64,000 bases of DNA. Origin: Novibacillus thermophilus. Its GTDB lineage: Bacteria; Bacillota; Bacilli; Thermoactinomycetales; Novibacillaceae. The position numbers were made by a program, and so were the translations under genes. Under the pieces are notes generated by a model. That model worked only from the letters and a program-made list of their open reading frames with translations, was not told the DNA's origin and made no database searches. The first letter of the stretch is position 1. Each line of letters opens with the position of its first letter. Location: NCBI RefSeq assembly GCF_002005165.1, contig NZ_CP019699.1, positions 1,178,001 to 1,242,000 on the forward strand. Direction: 5' to 3'. Positions 45,129-53,997 of this stretch are shown one piece after another.

Positions 45129-46076
45129 ATGGAGGTGCTGATCACAGAGTTTATCGATGAAAGCGCGCTGTCGCTGTTCGATGAAGCCGGTGTCACCTAC
45201 GCTTACAAACCGGAAGCGTGGCAAGGATTTTCGTTTGATGAGAAAGCATTGGCCAGTTTGAAGGCGATCATCGTTCGCAATAAAACGCGGGTGGGGGCAG
45301 ACCTTCTAAATCAGTGCCCGCAGTTACAAGTCATCGGGCGTCTCGGTGTCGGCCTTGACAACATCGATGTGGCGGCGGCGAAAAAAAGGGGCGTTTCTGT
45401 GGTCAGCGCGCGCAATGCTAACGCCATATCAGTTGCAGAATACGTCATCGCCGCCATGTTAGCAGTCGTCCGCCGGCTGAGAGAAGCGGATGAACACGTG
45501 ACGGAAGGCGGATGGGATCGCCATACGTTCACCGGACTGGAATTGTACGGGAAGACGTTAGGCTTAATCGGATGCGGGGAAATCGCACAGCGCCTGGCCT
45601 TGAGGGCGAAGTCTCTCGGGATGAACGTCATCGGACACGATCCGTACGTCGCGCCGTACGACTTTGCTCCTTCCGAGCTCAAGATGCAGTTGCGTTCCCT
45701 GGACGAAGTGTTGGAACGGGCCGATTTCGTCAGTTTGCACGTGCCCCTGACGGAGGGGACACGACATTTGATCGACTACAAGAGACTGAAGCAGATGAAG
45801 CCGTCAGCGTATCTCATCAATACGTCCCGCGGTGGGGTGATCCAGGAAGAACACTTAAGGCAAGCTTTGCAAGAAGGTCGCTTGGCCGGTGCGGTACTGG
45901 ATGTCTTGGAAGAGGAACCCCCGCACCGGGATCACCCGTTACTCGGTTTAAAGGGCGTGTTGGTCACGCCGCACATTGCCGGTCTGACAGTTGAATCTCA
46001 GGCCCGTGTTGCCCGGCTCGTCATCGGTGAAGTGCTCCACGAACTGCAAGGTGATCCGTCCATATGCCGTGTGTAG
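45129..46076 (+). CDS. slcC: D-2-hydroxyacid dehydrogenase, likely (S)-sulfolactate dehydrogenase
   Basis: 315 residues. The NAD domain has GLIGCGEIAQRLALRA (145-160). The catalytic trio is Arg234 (NTSRGGV), Glu263 (EEEPP) and His282 (TPHIAGLT). The family includes phosphoglycerate dehydrogenases and SlcC of Chromohalobacter salexigens, which oxidises (S)-sulfolactate to sulfopyruvate. Context (SuyAB before, ComC-like after) supports SlcC. The start ATG lies after GGGAGC; an 18-codon ORF at 45085-45141 overlaps it in another frame. The next gene starts 17 bases after the stop, in the same operon. Confidence 0.72.
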   Translation: MEVLITEFIDESALSLFDEAGVTYAYKPEAWQGFSFDEKALASLKAIIVRNKTRVGADLLNQCPQLQVIGRLGVGLDNIDVAAAKKRGVSVVSARNANAISVAEYVIAAMLAVVRRLREADEHVTEGGWDRHTFTGLELYGKTLGLIGCGEIAQRLALRAKSLGMNVIGHDPYVAPYDFAPSELKMQLRSLDEVLERADFVSLHVPLTEGTRHLIDYKRLKQMKPSAYLINTSRGGVIQEEHLRQALQEGRLAGAVLDVLEEEPPHRDHPLLGLKGVLVTPHIAGLTVESQARVARLVIGEVLHELQGDPSICRV

Positions 46077-46093
46077 AAAGAGGTGTGCCAAAG

Positions 46094-47125
46094 ATGGCCA
46101 GACAAACCCGCACAGTTAGTGCTGAAGAGCTGACGGCTCTCGCGGTGGAGATATTGACACAAGCGGGCATGAACGAAGCGGATGCTGTGACGAGTGCGAA
46201 GGCCCTTGTCCAGGCGAACTTGGAAGGAGCTGACAGCCACGGCATCTCCCGGCTTCCCGTATACGTCAAATGCTTGAAGAGCGGCAGAATCAACCCGACG
46301 CCTGACATTCGAATTTCCCACACAGGAGCGGTCATCACCGTCGACGGAGACAACGGGCTCGGTATGGTTACCTCTATGCGGGCATTGGAAGCGGCGGTGC
46401 CGGTGGCTAAGGAACTGGGCATAGCCGCTATCGCGATTAAACACAGCAACCATTTCGGCGCCGCTTCATACTACTGCCGGCAGATGTGTGAGCACGGCCT
46501 TGCCACTGTCGCTTTTACGAATTCCCCGAAAGGGATTCCCCCCTGGGGAGGGCGTCAGGCATACTTCGGCACCAATCCCATCGCCTTCGGCTTTCCTTAC
46601 AAGGATGAACCGATCCTAGTCGATTTGTCTTCCAGTGTCGTCGCCCGGGGGAAAATCATCCTCGCGGCGAAAAGCGGTGAACCCATTCCCGAAGGATGGG
46701 CGATTGACAAAGACGGACGCGCGACGACGAGTGCCGAAGCTGCACTGAAAGGCGCCGTCCTCCCAATGGCGGGCCCGAAGGGCTACGCCGTTGCCCTTGC
46801 CGTGGAGATGATGGCCGGCATTTTAACCGGAGCTGCTTTCGGACCACACGTCGGCTGGATTTACGATGACGAGACAGAGCCCGCGAATGTGGGACACTTT
46901 TTCATCTTGGTAGATATACAGAAATTTATGGACATGAAACAGTACGAACAGCGAGTGGAGAAGATGAAGGAAGAGGTTAAAGGCGTTCCGCTGGCAGAGG
47001 GATTCGATGAAATCCTGATTCCGGGCGAACGCAAACGGCGCAGCGAAACTGTGCGGCGCCGCGAAGGCATTCCGCTTTCTGAAGAAGTGTGGAAGGAACT
47101 GAATAAATTATTAAAGGGTAAATGA
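46094..47125 (+). CDS. comC: Ldh_2-type dehydrogenase, likely (R)-sulfolactate dehydrogenase
   Basis: 343 residues from the ATG at 46094 with AAAGAGGTG upstream. It belongs to the malate/L-lactate/ureidoglycolate dehydrogenase family, with DSHGISRLPVY (47-57), the catalytic histidine in KHSNHFGAASYY (His120) and GPKGYAVALAVEMMAG. ComC reduces sulfopyruvate to (R)-sulfolactate in methanogens and in Chromohalobacter. With SlcC it would turn the S isomer into the R isomer, the substrate of SuyAB. An alternative substrate among 2-oxo acids is possible. Confidence 0.75.
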   Translation: MARQTRTVSAEELTALAVEILTQAGMNEADAVTSAKALVQANLEGADSHGISRLPVYVKCLKSGRINPTPDIRISHTGAVITVDGDNGLGMVTSMRALEAAVPVAKELGIAAIAIKHSNHFGAASYYCRQMCEHGLATVAFTNSPKGIPPWGGRQAYFGTNPIAFGFPYKDEPILVDLSSSVVARGKIILAAKSGEPIPEGWAIDKDGRATTSAEAALKGAVLPMAGPKGYAVALAVEMMAGILTGAAFGPHVGWIYDDETEPANVGHFFILVDIQKFMDMKQYEQRVEKMKEEVKGVPLAEGFDEILIPGERKRRSETVRRREGIPLSEEVWKELNKLLKGK

Positions 47126-47155
47126 TCTAGCTAGTGTTATGTAATTAATTATTAG

Positions 47156-47178
47156 TATAATGTTTGTAAGCGATTACT
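47156..47178 (+). promoter_or_regulatory. Transporter promoter with a perfect cre (CcpA) box
   Basis: A TATAAT -10 element is at 47156-47161. TTGTAAGCGATTACT at 47164-47178 matches the full cre consensus WTGNAANCGNWNNCW. The box covers the predicted start site near 47168, so CcpA would repress the transporter when a preferred sugar is present. Confidence 0.75.
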
Positions 47179-47201
47179 ATTATAAAAAGGAGGGAATAAC
47201 G

Positions 47202-48197
47202 TTGAAAAAAACAGTAAATTGGTTTCTATTTTTATTAATAGCAGGTATTGTTACGGTGTTCGTCGCGTGCGGCAGTGAAACTTCAGAAGGAGAACGCAAT
47301 GCGGGTGACGACTACCCGTCGAAGCCAATTACGTACATGATTCCGTTTGACGCAGGTGGGCAATCGGATTTAGAGGCGAGGAGACAACAGCCGTTCTTGA
47401 AAGAAGAACTTGGGCAATCGATCAACATTACGTATAAACCGGGGGGAGGCGGTTCCGTCGGATGGGCGGAACTCGTGCAGCAAGAGCCAGACGGACACTA
47501 CATGGCCGGGATTAACATCCCCCACATCATCTTACAACCCCTTTCCCAAGAAGATACTGGTTACGAAACGGAACAGATTGAGCCAGTGGCCGTATTTCAA
47601 GCGACCCCCATCGGCCTCGCCGTGATGAAAGACAGTGATATTGAGACGATGGAAGACTTTGTGGCGGCCGCGAAAGAAAATCCGGGTCAAATAACGGTCG
47701 CCGGTACGGGAACGTACTCTGGACATCACTTGGCGTTTCAACAGCTGCAAAATCTGGCAGACATCGATATCCAATATGTGTCCTTTACCGGCGCTGCGTC
47801 CCAAGTCCAGGGTTTTCTCGGTGGCAACACGACAGCCATCCTCGCCAACTCCAACGATTTGGTCAGTTACAAGGATGAACTGACGATTTTAGCCATCGGG
47901 TCTGAGGAGCGATTCGAACCGTTGCCCGACGTACCGACATTTAAAGAATTGGGATACGACATGACAGCGAGCATCGACCGGGGGGTGGCAGTGCCGCCGG
48001 GGACACCAGCAGACATTGTTCAAAAGCTGGAAGACGCGTTTTTAAAGATTGCGAATGACTCGACCGTGCAGCAGCAGATGACGGAAGAAGGGTTTGAACC
48101 GAAGGCGTTGGGGGCAGAGGAAACGAAAGCCTATATCGAGGAAAAGACAGCAGAATACAAGCCGCTGTTAGAGGAACTGCAATCTTCTGAAAACTAG
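47202..48197 (+). CDS. slcH: TTT transporter substrate-binding lipoprotein (TctC type, SlcH-like)
   Basis: 331 residues from the TTG at 47202 behind AAAAGGAGGG. Lipoprotein signal with hydrophobic stretch 6-20 and lipobox VFVAC. The mature part has the TctC fold: DYPSKPITYMIPFDAGGQSD, then GGSVGWAEL and TFKELGYDMTASIDRG. It captures a carboxylate outside the membrane. Adjacent to sulfolactate genes, so sulfolactate is the expected ligand, as for SlcHFG of Chromohalobacter. The Asp in FDAGGQSDLE contacts the carboxylate in related proteins. Confidence 0.85.
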   Translation: MKKTVNWFLFLLIAGIVTVFVACGSETSEGERNAGDDYPSKPITYMIPFDAGGQSDLEARRQQPFLKEELGQSINITYKPGGGGSVGWAELVQQEPDGHYMAGINIPHIILQPLSQEDTGYETEQIEPVAVFQATPIGLAVMKDSDIETMEDFVAAAKENPGQITVAGTGTYSGHHLAFQQLQNLADIDIQYVSFTGAASQVQGFLGGNTTAILANSNDLVSYKDELTILAIGSEERFEPLPDVPTFKELGYDMTASIDRGVAVPPGTPADIVQKLEDAFLKIANDSTVQQQMTEEGFEPKALGAEETKAYIEEKTAEYKPLLEELQSSEN

Positions 48198-48218
48198 ATG
48201 TGAAGGCAGGTGAAAGAG

Positions 48219-49754
48219 ATGTTAGACGTTCTGCCGGAAATCGTTATTTCCCTCACACAACCGACTAACATTCTGTTGATGATCGCCGGTGTTGCCGGTG
48301 GGATCGTCATCGGCGCACTGCCCGGTTTAACGGCCACCATGGCCTTAGCTCTGATGTTGCCCTTTACGTTTACGATGGAAGCAGACGCCGCACTGATCAC
48401 GCTGGGCGGCATTTACATCGGCGCCATATATGGTGGGTGTATTGCAGCGATTTTGATCAATACTCCCGGGACTCCGTCATCGATTGCCACGACGTTTGAC
48501 GGATACCCCTTGACGTTGAAGGGTAAGGCGGAACACGCTCTCGTCACGGCTGCCTTCAGTTCCAGTTTGGGGGGAGTGCTAGGTGGCCTTGCCCTTCTTT
48601 TCATTACACCTCTGTTAGCGAGTCTCGCTCTAAAGTTCGGCCCGCCGGAATACTTTTGGGTTTCCGTTTTCGGATTAACGATTATTGCCACACTGTCGTC
48701 TGGTTCACTGTTAAAGGGATTGCTCGGCGGAACGTTAGGATTGTTGCTCAGTACGATCGGCATCGCGCCCATCGGCGGAGAATCCCGTTTCACCTTCGGC
48801 TTTCCGCCGCTACAGGCGGGTATTGATCTCATTGTCGTCTTAATCGGTCTGTTTTGTATCCCAGAAGTCATCGGCATGATCGAACAAAAAGGAGGAGCGA
48901 GGGACAGAGCATCTTACACGCCGAAAAAAGGGGTGGCCTTCGCTGTCATAAAAGAATTGATTCGCAAACCGATCTTGTACTTGCGATCGTCCGTCATCGG
49001 CATCGCCGTCGGGATCATTCCCGGCGCGGGCGGCAATATTGCAAGCTTGCTCTCGTACGACATGGCCGTCCGCTTTTCCAAAGACAAACAGTCATTCGGA
49101 AAAGGAAACATCGAAGGTGTCGCTGCTTCAGAATCGGGGAACAACGCGGAAGTCGGAGGTTCTCTCGTCCCCCTGCTTTCCCTCGGGATCCCCGGCGCGG
49201 CCCCGGCAGCAGTGCTGTTGGGGGCGCTCATGATGCAAGGCATACGGCCCGGGCCTGACTTGTTCACGACGTCGCCGGGACTGGTGTACACGTTTTGCTG
49301 GGCGTTTATCGTTGCGAACATCGTGATGTTCGTCCTCGGTTTTTACGGTTCTCGATACGTCGCTCAGGTCATTAACATGGCAACTTTTTACTTAGCTCCT
49401 CTGATCGTCTTTCTGACGGCTATCGGCTCTTACGCCATTCGCAACAACATGCTCGACGTGGCGATGATGATCGGATTCGGTATTTTAGGCTATATCTTAA
49501 AGAAAGCCGGTTTTGAACCGGGGCCGATTGTGTTGGGTCTCATACTTGGTCCCATTGCCGAGACAGGACTTTCTCAATCGATGCTGATGGGGCAGGCACA
49601 AGGTAGCATCTGGTCGCTTTTCTTCAGCCGCCCCATTTCCGTCACGCTCATACTGTTGTGTCTCTTTTCCCTCATGTGGCCTCTTTTGTCTAGAACGTTG
49701 TTGGGCAAATCTTTGGAACACAAGAGGTCAGAAAGGAGCGGGAATCAGCCGTGA
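48219..49754 (+). CDS. slcG: TTT transporter large membrane subunit (TctA type, SlcG-like)
   Basis: 511 residues from the ATG at 48219 (AAGGCAGGTG upstream; GTG at 48210 possible), with about 12 membrane helices. The two TctA signature motifs are present: GALPGLTATMALALMLPFT near the start and GIIPGAGGNIASLLSYDMA in the middle. GIPGAAPAAVLLGALMMQG is also conserved. It forms the ion-coupled channel that takes substrate from the binding protein. The stop overlaps the next start by 4 bases (GTGA). Confidence 0.9.
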   Translation: MLDVLPEIVISLTQPTNILLMIAGVAGGIVIGALPGLTATMALALMLPFTFTMEADAALITLGGIYIGAIYGGCIAAILINTPGTPSSIATTFDGYPLTLKGKAEHALVTAAFSSSLGGVLGGLALLFITPLLASLALKFGPPEYFWVSVFGLTIIATLSSGSLLKGLLGGTLGLLLSTIGIAPIGGESRFTFGFPPLQAGIDLIVVLIGLFCIPEVIGMIEQKGGARDRASYTPKKGVAFAVIKELIRKPILYLRSSVIGIAVGIIPGAGGNIASLLSYDMAVRFSKDKQSFGKGNIEGVAASESGNNAEVGGSLVPLLSLGIPGAAPAAVLLGALMMQGIRPGPDLFTTSPGLVYTFCWAFIVANIVMFVLGFYGSRYVAQVINMATFYLAPLIVFLTAIGSYAIRNNMLDVAMMIGFGILGYILKKAGFEPGPIVLGLILGPIAETGLSQSMLMGQAQGSIWSLFFSRPISVTLILLCLFSLMWPLLSRTLLGKSLEHKRSERSGNQP

Positions 49755-50206
49755 AAAGAATCAATCACGATACTTACGCCGCTGTCGCATTTTTGGCCAT
49801 CGCGTGTTTTGCGCTGTGGGAGACGCGGGGTTTGAACGACATGAGTGCCATGTTTCCGAGGACGATTGGGTTCATCTTGTCAGGTTTGAGTGCAATCTAT
49901 CTCGCGGCGAGTGTGTTCAACCCCGAGAGGGACAAGTTATTCGCATCGGTAGACAAACGGCGTGCCGTTTCCATGGGGTTGGGAATGATCGCTTACGTGG
50001 TGTTCATGTGGTTCGCTGGATTTTTGTTAGCCAGCTTGTGTTTTATCGCTTTTTTTGTATGGTTATTGCAAGGTAAAACGGAGAGGCGGTTACGACGAGT
50101 GATGCGAGCAAGCTTCTTTTCACTGTTAGTCGGGGGAGGGTTTTACCTCCTGTTTCGCTTCGTCTTTTTGGTGCCCCTGCCGGAAGGGGTGTTGTTCGGA
50201 GGGTAA
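49751..50206 (+). CDS. slcF: TTT transporter small membrane subunit (TctB type, SlcF-like)
   Basis: 151 residues with four membrane helices and the TctB start DTYAAVAFLAIACFALWETRG. TctB proteins are the poorly conserved small partner of TctA. It ends the operon 28 bases before an IS1380-family element, so any terminator beyond it has been displaced by the insertion. Confidence 0.85.
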   Translation: MKRINHDTYAAVAFLAIACFALWETRGLNDMSAMFPRTIGFILSGLSAIYLAASVFNPERDKLFASVDKRRAVSMGLGMIAYVVFMWFAGFLLASLCFIAFFVWLLQGKTERRLRRVMRASFFSLLVGGGFYLLFRFVFLVPLPEGVLFGG

Positions 50207-50234
50207 TCACCATGCCGCGGCAATAGAATATGAT

Positions 50235-51945
50235 CCTGAATTATTCATATAGCTGAACTTAAAATATCAAAAAGCGCGTCATACCAGGCCATTAAAAGCA
50301 TTCCACCTTTTCACCCAATGGGTGAAAAATAGAAATGGAGCCCAACCTTTGGTATTGTAAAAGTGACCAAAACCAATACAAACCAAGGAGGCTCCCTTAT
50401 GCATAGTGTAAACGAGCAGACCATGCATTTCAACAAAAGTGTGAAAGTCAATTTTGAAGGTGGAAACCTGACCTCAGATGCCGGTTGGTTACTGTATAAA
50501 GAATTTGATGAAAAAATCGGGCTCAGTCAAGCGATCACGGATCACCTCAATGTGAATGATCCAAACCGTCATCACATCCATTTTAACGATGACGTCATCA
50601 TCCAAAAGATCTATCAGCACATTGCCGGGTATCATGCGGATGATCATGCCGATGAATTACGTCATGAACCTGTGTTGACCACCATTTTGGGTAAAGAAGT
50701 CCTGGCTTCTCAACCGACCATTTCCCGGCTAAATCAGAAATTGGATAAGGAAACGATGAAGCAGTTGCAATCGGTCAATTCACTGATGCAAAAACGAGTC
50801 GATATCATCCAACCCAAGGAAAACATCATGATGGATCTGGACTCGACCAACTTGGCCACCTATGGTGAACAGCATGGATCCGCCTTTAACACGCATTATC
50901 AAGCCCAGGGTTACCATCCCCTGATGATGTTTGATGGACTGACTGGAGATTGTCTCAAAGCAGAACTGCGCGCTGGTCATGTGTACACATCCCGGCAAGT
51001 CGTCCGCTTTGTCGGCCCTGAAATCAAGCGATATCGGAAGCAAAGTCCATGGGCAACGCTATGCATACGCGGGGACAGCGGTTTTGCCATCCCGGCTCTC
51101 TATCAATTGGCGGAAACACATGATGTCCACTATGTGATCCGCTTAAAAGCAAACAACGTGTTGAAACAAAAAGCACAGCCATTTGAAGATGAACTCTGGA
51201 AACAGTTTGATCTGAACACGACAGAAGCCAAGGTGTTTTACACATCATTTGACTACCAGGCACGTGCTTGGGATAAGCCGCGTCGTGTGGTGGTCAAGAT
51301 GGAGAAACCGGAAGGTGAGCTTTTCTTCACCTACACCTTCATCGTGACCAACATGGGGCTCTCACCCAAAAACATCGTCAAGCTTTATGCGAACCGTGGC
51401 ACGATGGAAAACTTTATCAAAGAAGCCAAGAACGGCTTTGCTTTCGATCAGATGAGCAGTCCATCGTTTTACAGCAACGCCACAAAGCTGCAACTCATGG
51501 TGCTCGCCTATAACTTCAACAACTGGTTTCGTCGACTGTGTCTACCCAGAACGATGAACAAAAATCGTATCGACAACATCCGTTTGAAGTTGCTTAAGAT
51601 CGCGGGAAAGCTGGTTCGTTCAGGCAGATATCTGACATTTAAACTGTGCAGCAGTTGTCTGTATCAAAAGGCTTATTGGCAGACTTTACGAACCATCCAT
51701 CACCTCCCACGGTTTGGTTGAATGAGATGATATTAGAAAAGTCAATCTCATAGCATTCACATTGACCACAGGATCAGTGTGCCCTTTTACAGCCGATTAT
51801 GAAAGCTAGCGTATGACTTCCTGCTGTTTTTCCAGTAGATTAGGTAATATATTTGAGAAAACATCTAGGGAAACCAAAAACTTACAAAAATCAGGCTTGA
51901 AACTGGTTTTTAAAACATTTGAGACGCGGTTATGAATAATTCAGG
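50235..51945 (+). mobile_element. IS1380-family insertion sequence, intact
   Basis: 1,711 bases. Terminal inverted repeats are CCTGAATTATTCATA at 50235-50249 and its inverse TATGAATAATTCAGG at 51931-51945, one mismatch apart. TATGAT flanks both sides (50229-50234 and 51946-51951), so a target duplication of four to six bases is present. The element carries one transposase gene and lies just after slcF. Confidence 0.88.
50399..51721 (+). CDS. IS1380-family transposase
   Basis: 440 residues from the ATG at 50399 behind AAGGAGG. DDE-type transposase (DDE_Tnp_1_4): first Asp in IMMDLDSTNLATYGEQ, second in LCIRGDSGFA, Glu in RGTMENFIKEAKNGF. Typical N-terminus VNFEGGNLTSDAGWLL. The ORF has no breaks, so the element may be active. 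Confidence 0.93.
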   Translation: MHSVNEQTMHFNKSVKVNFEGGNLTSDAGWLLYKEFDEKIGLSQAITDHLNVNDPNRHHIHFNDDVIIQKIYQHIAGYHADDHADELRHEPVLTTILGKEVLASQPTISRLNQKLDKETMKQLQSVNSLMQKRVDIIQPKENIMMDLDSTNLATYGEQHGSAFNTHYQAQGYHPLMMFDGLTGDCLKAELRAGHVYTSRQVVRFVGPEIKRYRKQSPWATLCIRGDSGFAIPALYQLAETHDVHYVIRLKANNVLKQKAQPFEDELWKQFDLNTTEAKVFYTSFDYQARAWDKPRRVVVKMEKPEGELFFTYTFIVTNMGLSPKNIVKLYANRGTMENFIKEAKNGFAFDQMSSPSFYSNATKLQLMVLAYNFNNWFRRLCLPRTMNKNRIDNIRLKLLKIAGKLVRSGRYLTFKLCSSCLYQKAYWQTLRTIHHLPRFG

Positions 51946-52096
51946 TATGATTTGTGATCCATTGTTCTGGAACAGGAATATGATTGATTTTATCCGGATT
52001 TGAGATTATAAAGATGCTCTGGATATTTTTTAAGGAGATCACTCTGATGGGATGCCCCTCTTTAACTTGCAAGATTCCTTTTTGACCGTTGACCAT
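51941..52096 (-). CDS. Small ORF cut by the IS1380 element
   Basis: 51 codons from an ATG at 52096 with AAAAAAGGAGC upstream, starting MVNGQKGILQVKEGHP and containing VISLKNIQSIFIISNPDKI. The stop TGA lies in the terminal repeat of the insertion sequence, so the original C-terminus has probably been lost. I do not recognise the protein. The good ribosome binding site argues it was once translated. It is equally possible that the ORF is accidental. Confidence 0.35.
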   Translation of the reverse strand: MVNGQKGILQVKEGHPIRVISLKNIQSIFIISNPDKINHIPVPEQWITNHT

Positions 52097-52289
52097 CACC
52101 GGAAGTGCTCCTTTTTTGGAAATTCCTTTGAGAAACAGAATATAACGGAAAAAAAGAAACAGAAAATCGATGGAAAAAATTTGTCTTGCGCAGGATTCCC
52201 TCCTGTTTTAGAGCGGCTCTTTTTGAGATAATGTAAAGAGATACAGCTGAGATGAAGACGTGAATCTTAGGCAAAGGGAGGCCACGTGT
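52097..52289. other. Intergenic region before dhaK
   Basis: No gene besides the possible small ORF. A palindrome-like CAGGATTCCCTCCTG lies near 52191-52205. AAAGGGAGG at about 52273-52281 is the dhaK ribosome binding site. No clear -35/-10 pair is visible. Confidence 0.35.
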
Positions 52290-53288
52290 GTGAAAAAATT
52301 GATTAACCGCCCGGACCGAGTCGTCAGCGATATGCTGGCAGGAATGGCACTGTCGTACCCCGATCGACTGCGTCACCTGGAAGGGACAGGTGTCATCGTC
52401 AGGCGCGATGCCCCGGTGACGGGCAAGGTCGGTTTGGTGAGCGGCGGCGGCAGCGGACACGAGCCGGCACACGCCGGGTTTGTCGGCACAGGCATGCTGG
52501 ATGCGGCTGTTGCCGGGGAAGTGTTCACTTCTCCCACGCCGGATCAGATTCTTGAAGCGATTAAAGCGGTGGACAGTGGCCAAGGCGTGCTCTGTATCGT
52601 GAAAAATTACACCGGGGACGTATTGAATTTTGAAATGGCTGCCGAAATGGCGGCGGCAGAAGGGATCGACGTGGATCACGTCGTCGTCAACGACGATGTT
52701 GCCGTGGAAGACAGCACGCATACGACCGGTCGGCGCGGCATAGCTGGGACCGTGTTCGTCCACAAAGTGGCCGGCGCCCGGGCACAAGCAGGCGGAACGC
52801 TGCACGAAGTTAAACAGGCGGCTCAAACAGTGATTCAAAATGTGCGCAGTATGGGGGTCGCTTTAACGCCCTGCACGCTTCCCGAAGCTGGAAAACCCGG
52901 CTTCACTTTGGGCGAGAATGAAATTGAGATCGGCATCGGTATTCACGGTGAACCGGGTGTGGAACGGACAAAGGTGCGAACGGCTGCCGACGTCACGACA
53001 GTGCTGGCAGACAAAGTGTTGTCGGACTTACCGTTTCAACCGGGAGACCGGGTGGCAGTTATGGTGAACGGGATGGGAGCTACACCGTTGATGGAACTGA
53101 ACGTTGTCGGCAAGGAACTGCACGCCATTTTAAAGGAAAAGCGGATCGAGGTCGTGGATACGTGGATCGGCGAATTCATGACATCTCTCGATATGGCCGG
53201 TTGCTCGATTACGCTGTTAAAAATGACAGACGACACGGAAAAATGGCTGTCAGCGCCGGCAGACACGGTGGCAGTCAGGAGGTATTGA
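52290..53288 (+). CDS. dhaK: Dihydroxyacetone kinase subunit DhaK
   Basis: 332 residues from the GTG at 52290. The substrate is held covalently by His219 in GIGIHGEPG, and [16 protein letters not shown] is the family signature. DhaK binds dihydroxyacetone, DhaL carries ADP/ATP, and DhaM brings phosphate from the PTS. One base separates it from dhaL. Confidence 0.95.
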   Translation: MKKLINRPDRVVSDMLAGMALSYPDRLRHLEGTGVIVRRDAPVTGKVGLVSGGGSGHEPAHAGFVGTGMLDAAVAGEVFTSPTPDQILEAIKAVDSGQGVLCIVKNYTGDVLNFEMAAEMAAAEGIDVDHVVVNDDVAVEDSTHTTGRRGIAGTVFVHKVAGARAQAGGTLHEVKQAAQTVIQNVRSMGVALTPCTLPEAGKPGFTLGENEIEIGIGIHGEPGVERTKVRTAADVTTVLADKVLSDLPFQPGDRVAVMVNGMGATPLMELNVVGKELHAILKEKRIEVVDTWIGEFMTSLDMAGCSITLLKMTDDTEKWLSAPADTVAVRRY

Positions 53289-53289
53289 G

Positions 53290-53913
53290 ATGGATGTCAA
53301 ACAAATGGTTGCCTGGTTTCGACACTATGCTGACGTCCTGGACGATCAGAAAGCGTTATTGACCGAGTTGGATGCCGCGATCGGTGACGGTGACCACGGC
53401 GCGAACATGGCACGCGGCTGGCGGGCCGTCAAGGAAGGGCTGCACGAGTTCAGCGGCAACGTCGGGGACAGCTTCATGCTCGTCAGTAAGACGCTGATTT
53501 CAAAAGTGGGCGGAGCGTCCGGCCCGTTGTACGGGACGGCCTTCTTGCGAATGGGGATGGCCGTGAAAGGTAAAGACGCCATTGAGTTGTCGGATTGGCC
53601 CAAACTGCTTCAAGCCGCTTCTGATGGCATCGCGCAGAGGGGCAAAGTGTCCGGCGGCGAAAAAACGATGTACGACGTGTGGAAACCGTTATCCGATGGA
53701 CTGATGCTGCGGGACGATTTCGAAGGTGAACAGTCTTTGGTCAGATGGTTGGCACAAACGGCCGCAGCGAAAGCAGAAGAAACGAAGGAGCTCAGAGCGA
53801 CGAAGGGACGCGCTGCCTACCTGGGAGAACGAAGTGTCGGTCATCCCGATCCGGGAGCTGTTTCGACGAGTCTGCTGTTTAAAAGTTTGCAGTCGACATT
53901 GGCTCCAGACTGA
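53290..53913 (+). CDS. dhaL: Dihydroxyacetone kinase ADP-binding subunit DhaL
   Basis: 207 residues. The Mg-ADP site is DAAIGDGDHGANMARG, with the three aspartates conserved. SKVGGASGPLYGTAFL and GHPDPGAVS complete the fold. It hands the phosphoryl group to dihydroxyacetone on DhaK. The third subunit, DhaM, is 1.6 kb away after hemZ. Confidence 0.95.
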   Translation: MDVKQMVAWFRHYADVLDDQKALLTELDAAIGDGDHGANMARGWRAVKEGLHEFSGNVGDSFMLVSKTLISKVGGASGPLYGTAFLRMGMAVKGKDAIELSDWPKLLQAASDGIAQRGKVSGGEKTMYDVWKPLSDGLMLRDDFEGEQSLVRWLAQTAAAKAEETKELRATKGRAAYLGERSVGHPDPGAVSTSLLFKSLQSTLAPD

Positions 53914-53997
53914 AGGAACAAAGTGTTTTAAAATCAGCCGCGTCTTGTCGTTTAGAATAGTGGCAGCAGAAGAAAAGGTTCAGAAAGGGTATCGGAT

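Noticed and set aside
52062-52838. Minus-strand ORF of 258 codons opposite dhaK
   Set aside because: Codon usage and composition are those of an antisense frame of dhaK; His/Arg-rich with no recognisable domain.
53920-53997. Own promoter for hemZ
   Set aside because: TTGTCG and TAGAAT are visible but only three bases apart, so they cannot form a -35/-10 pair.
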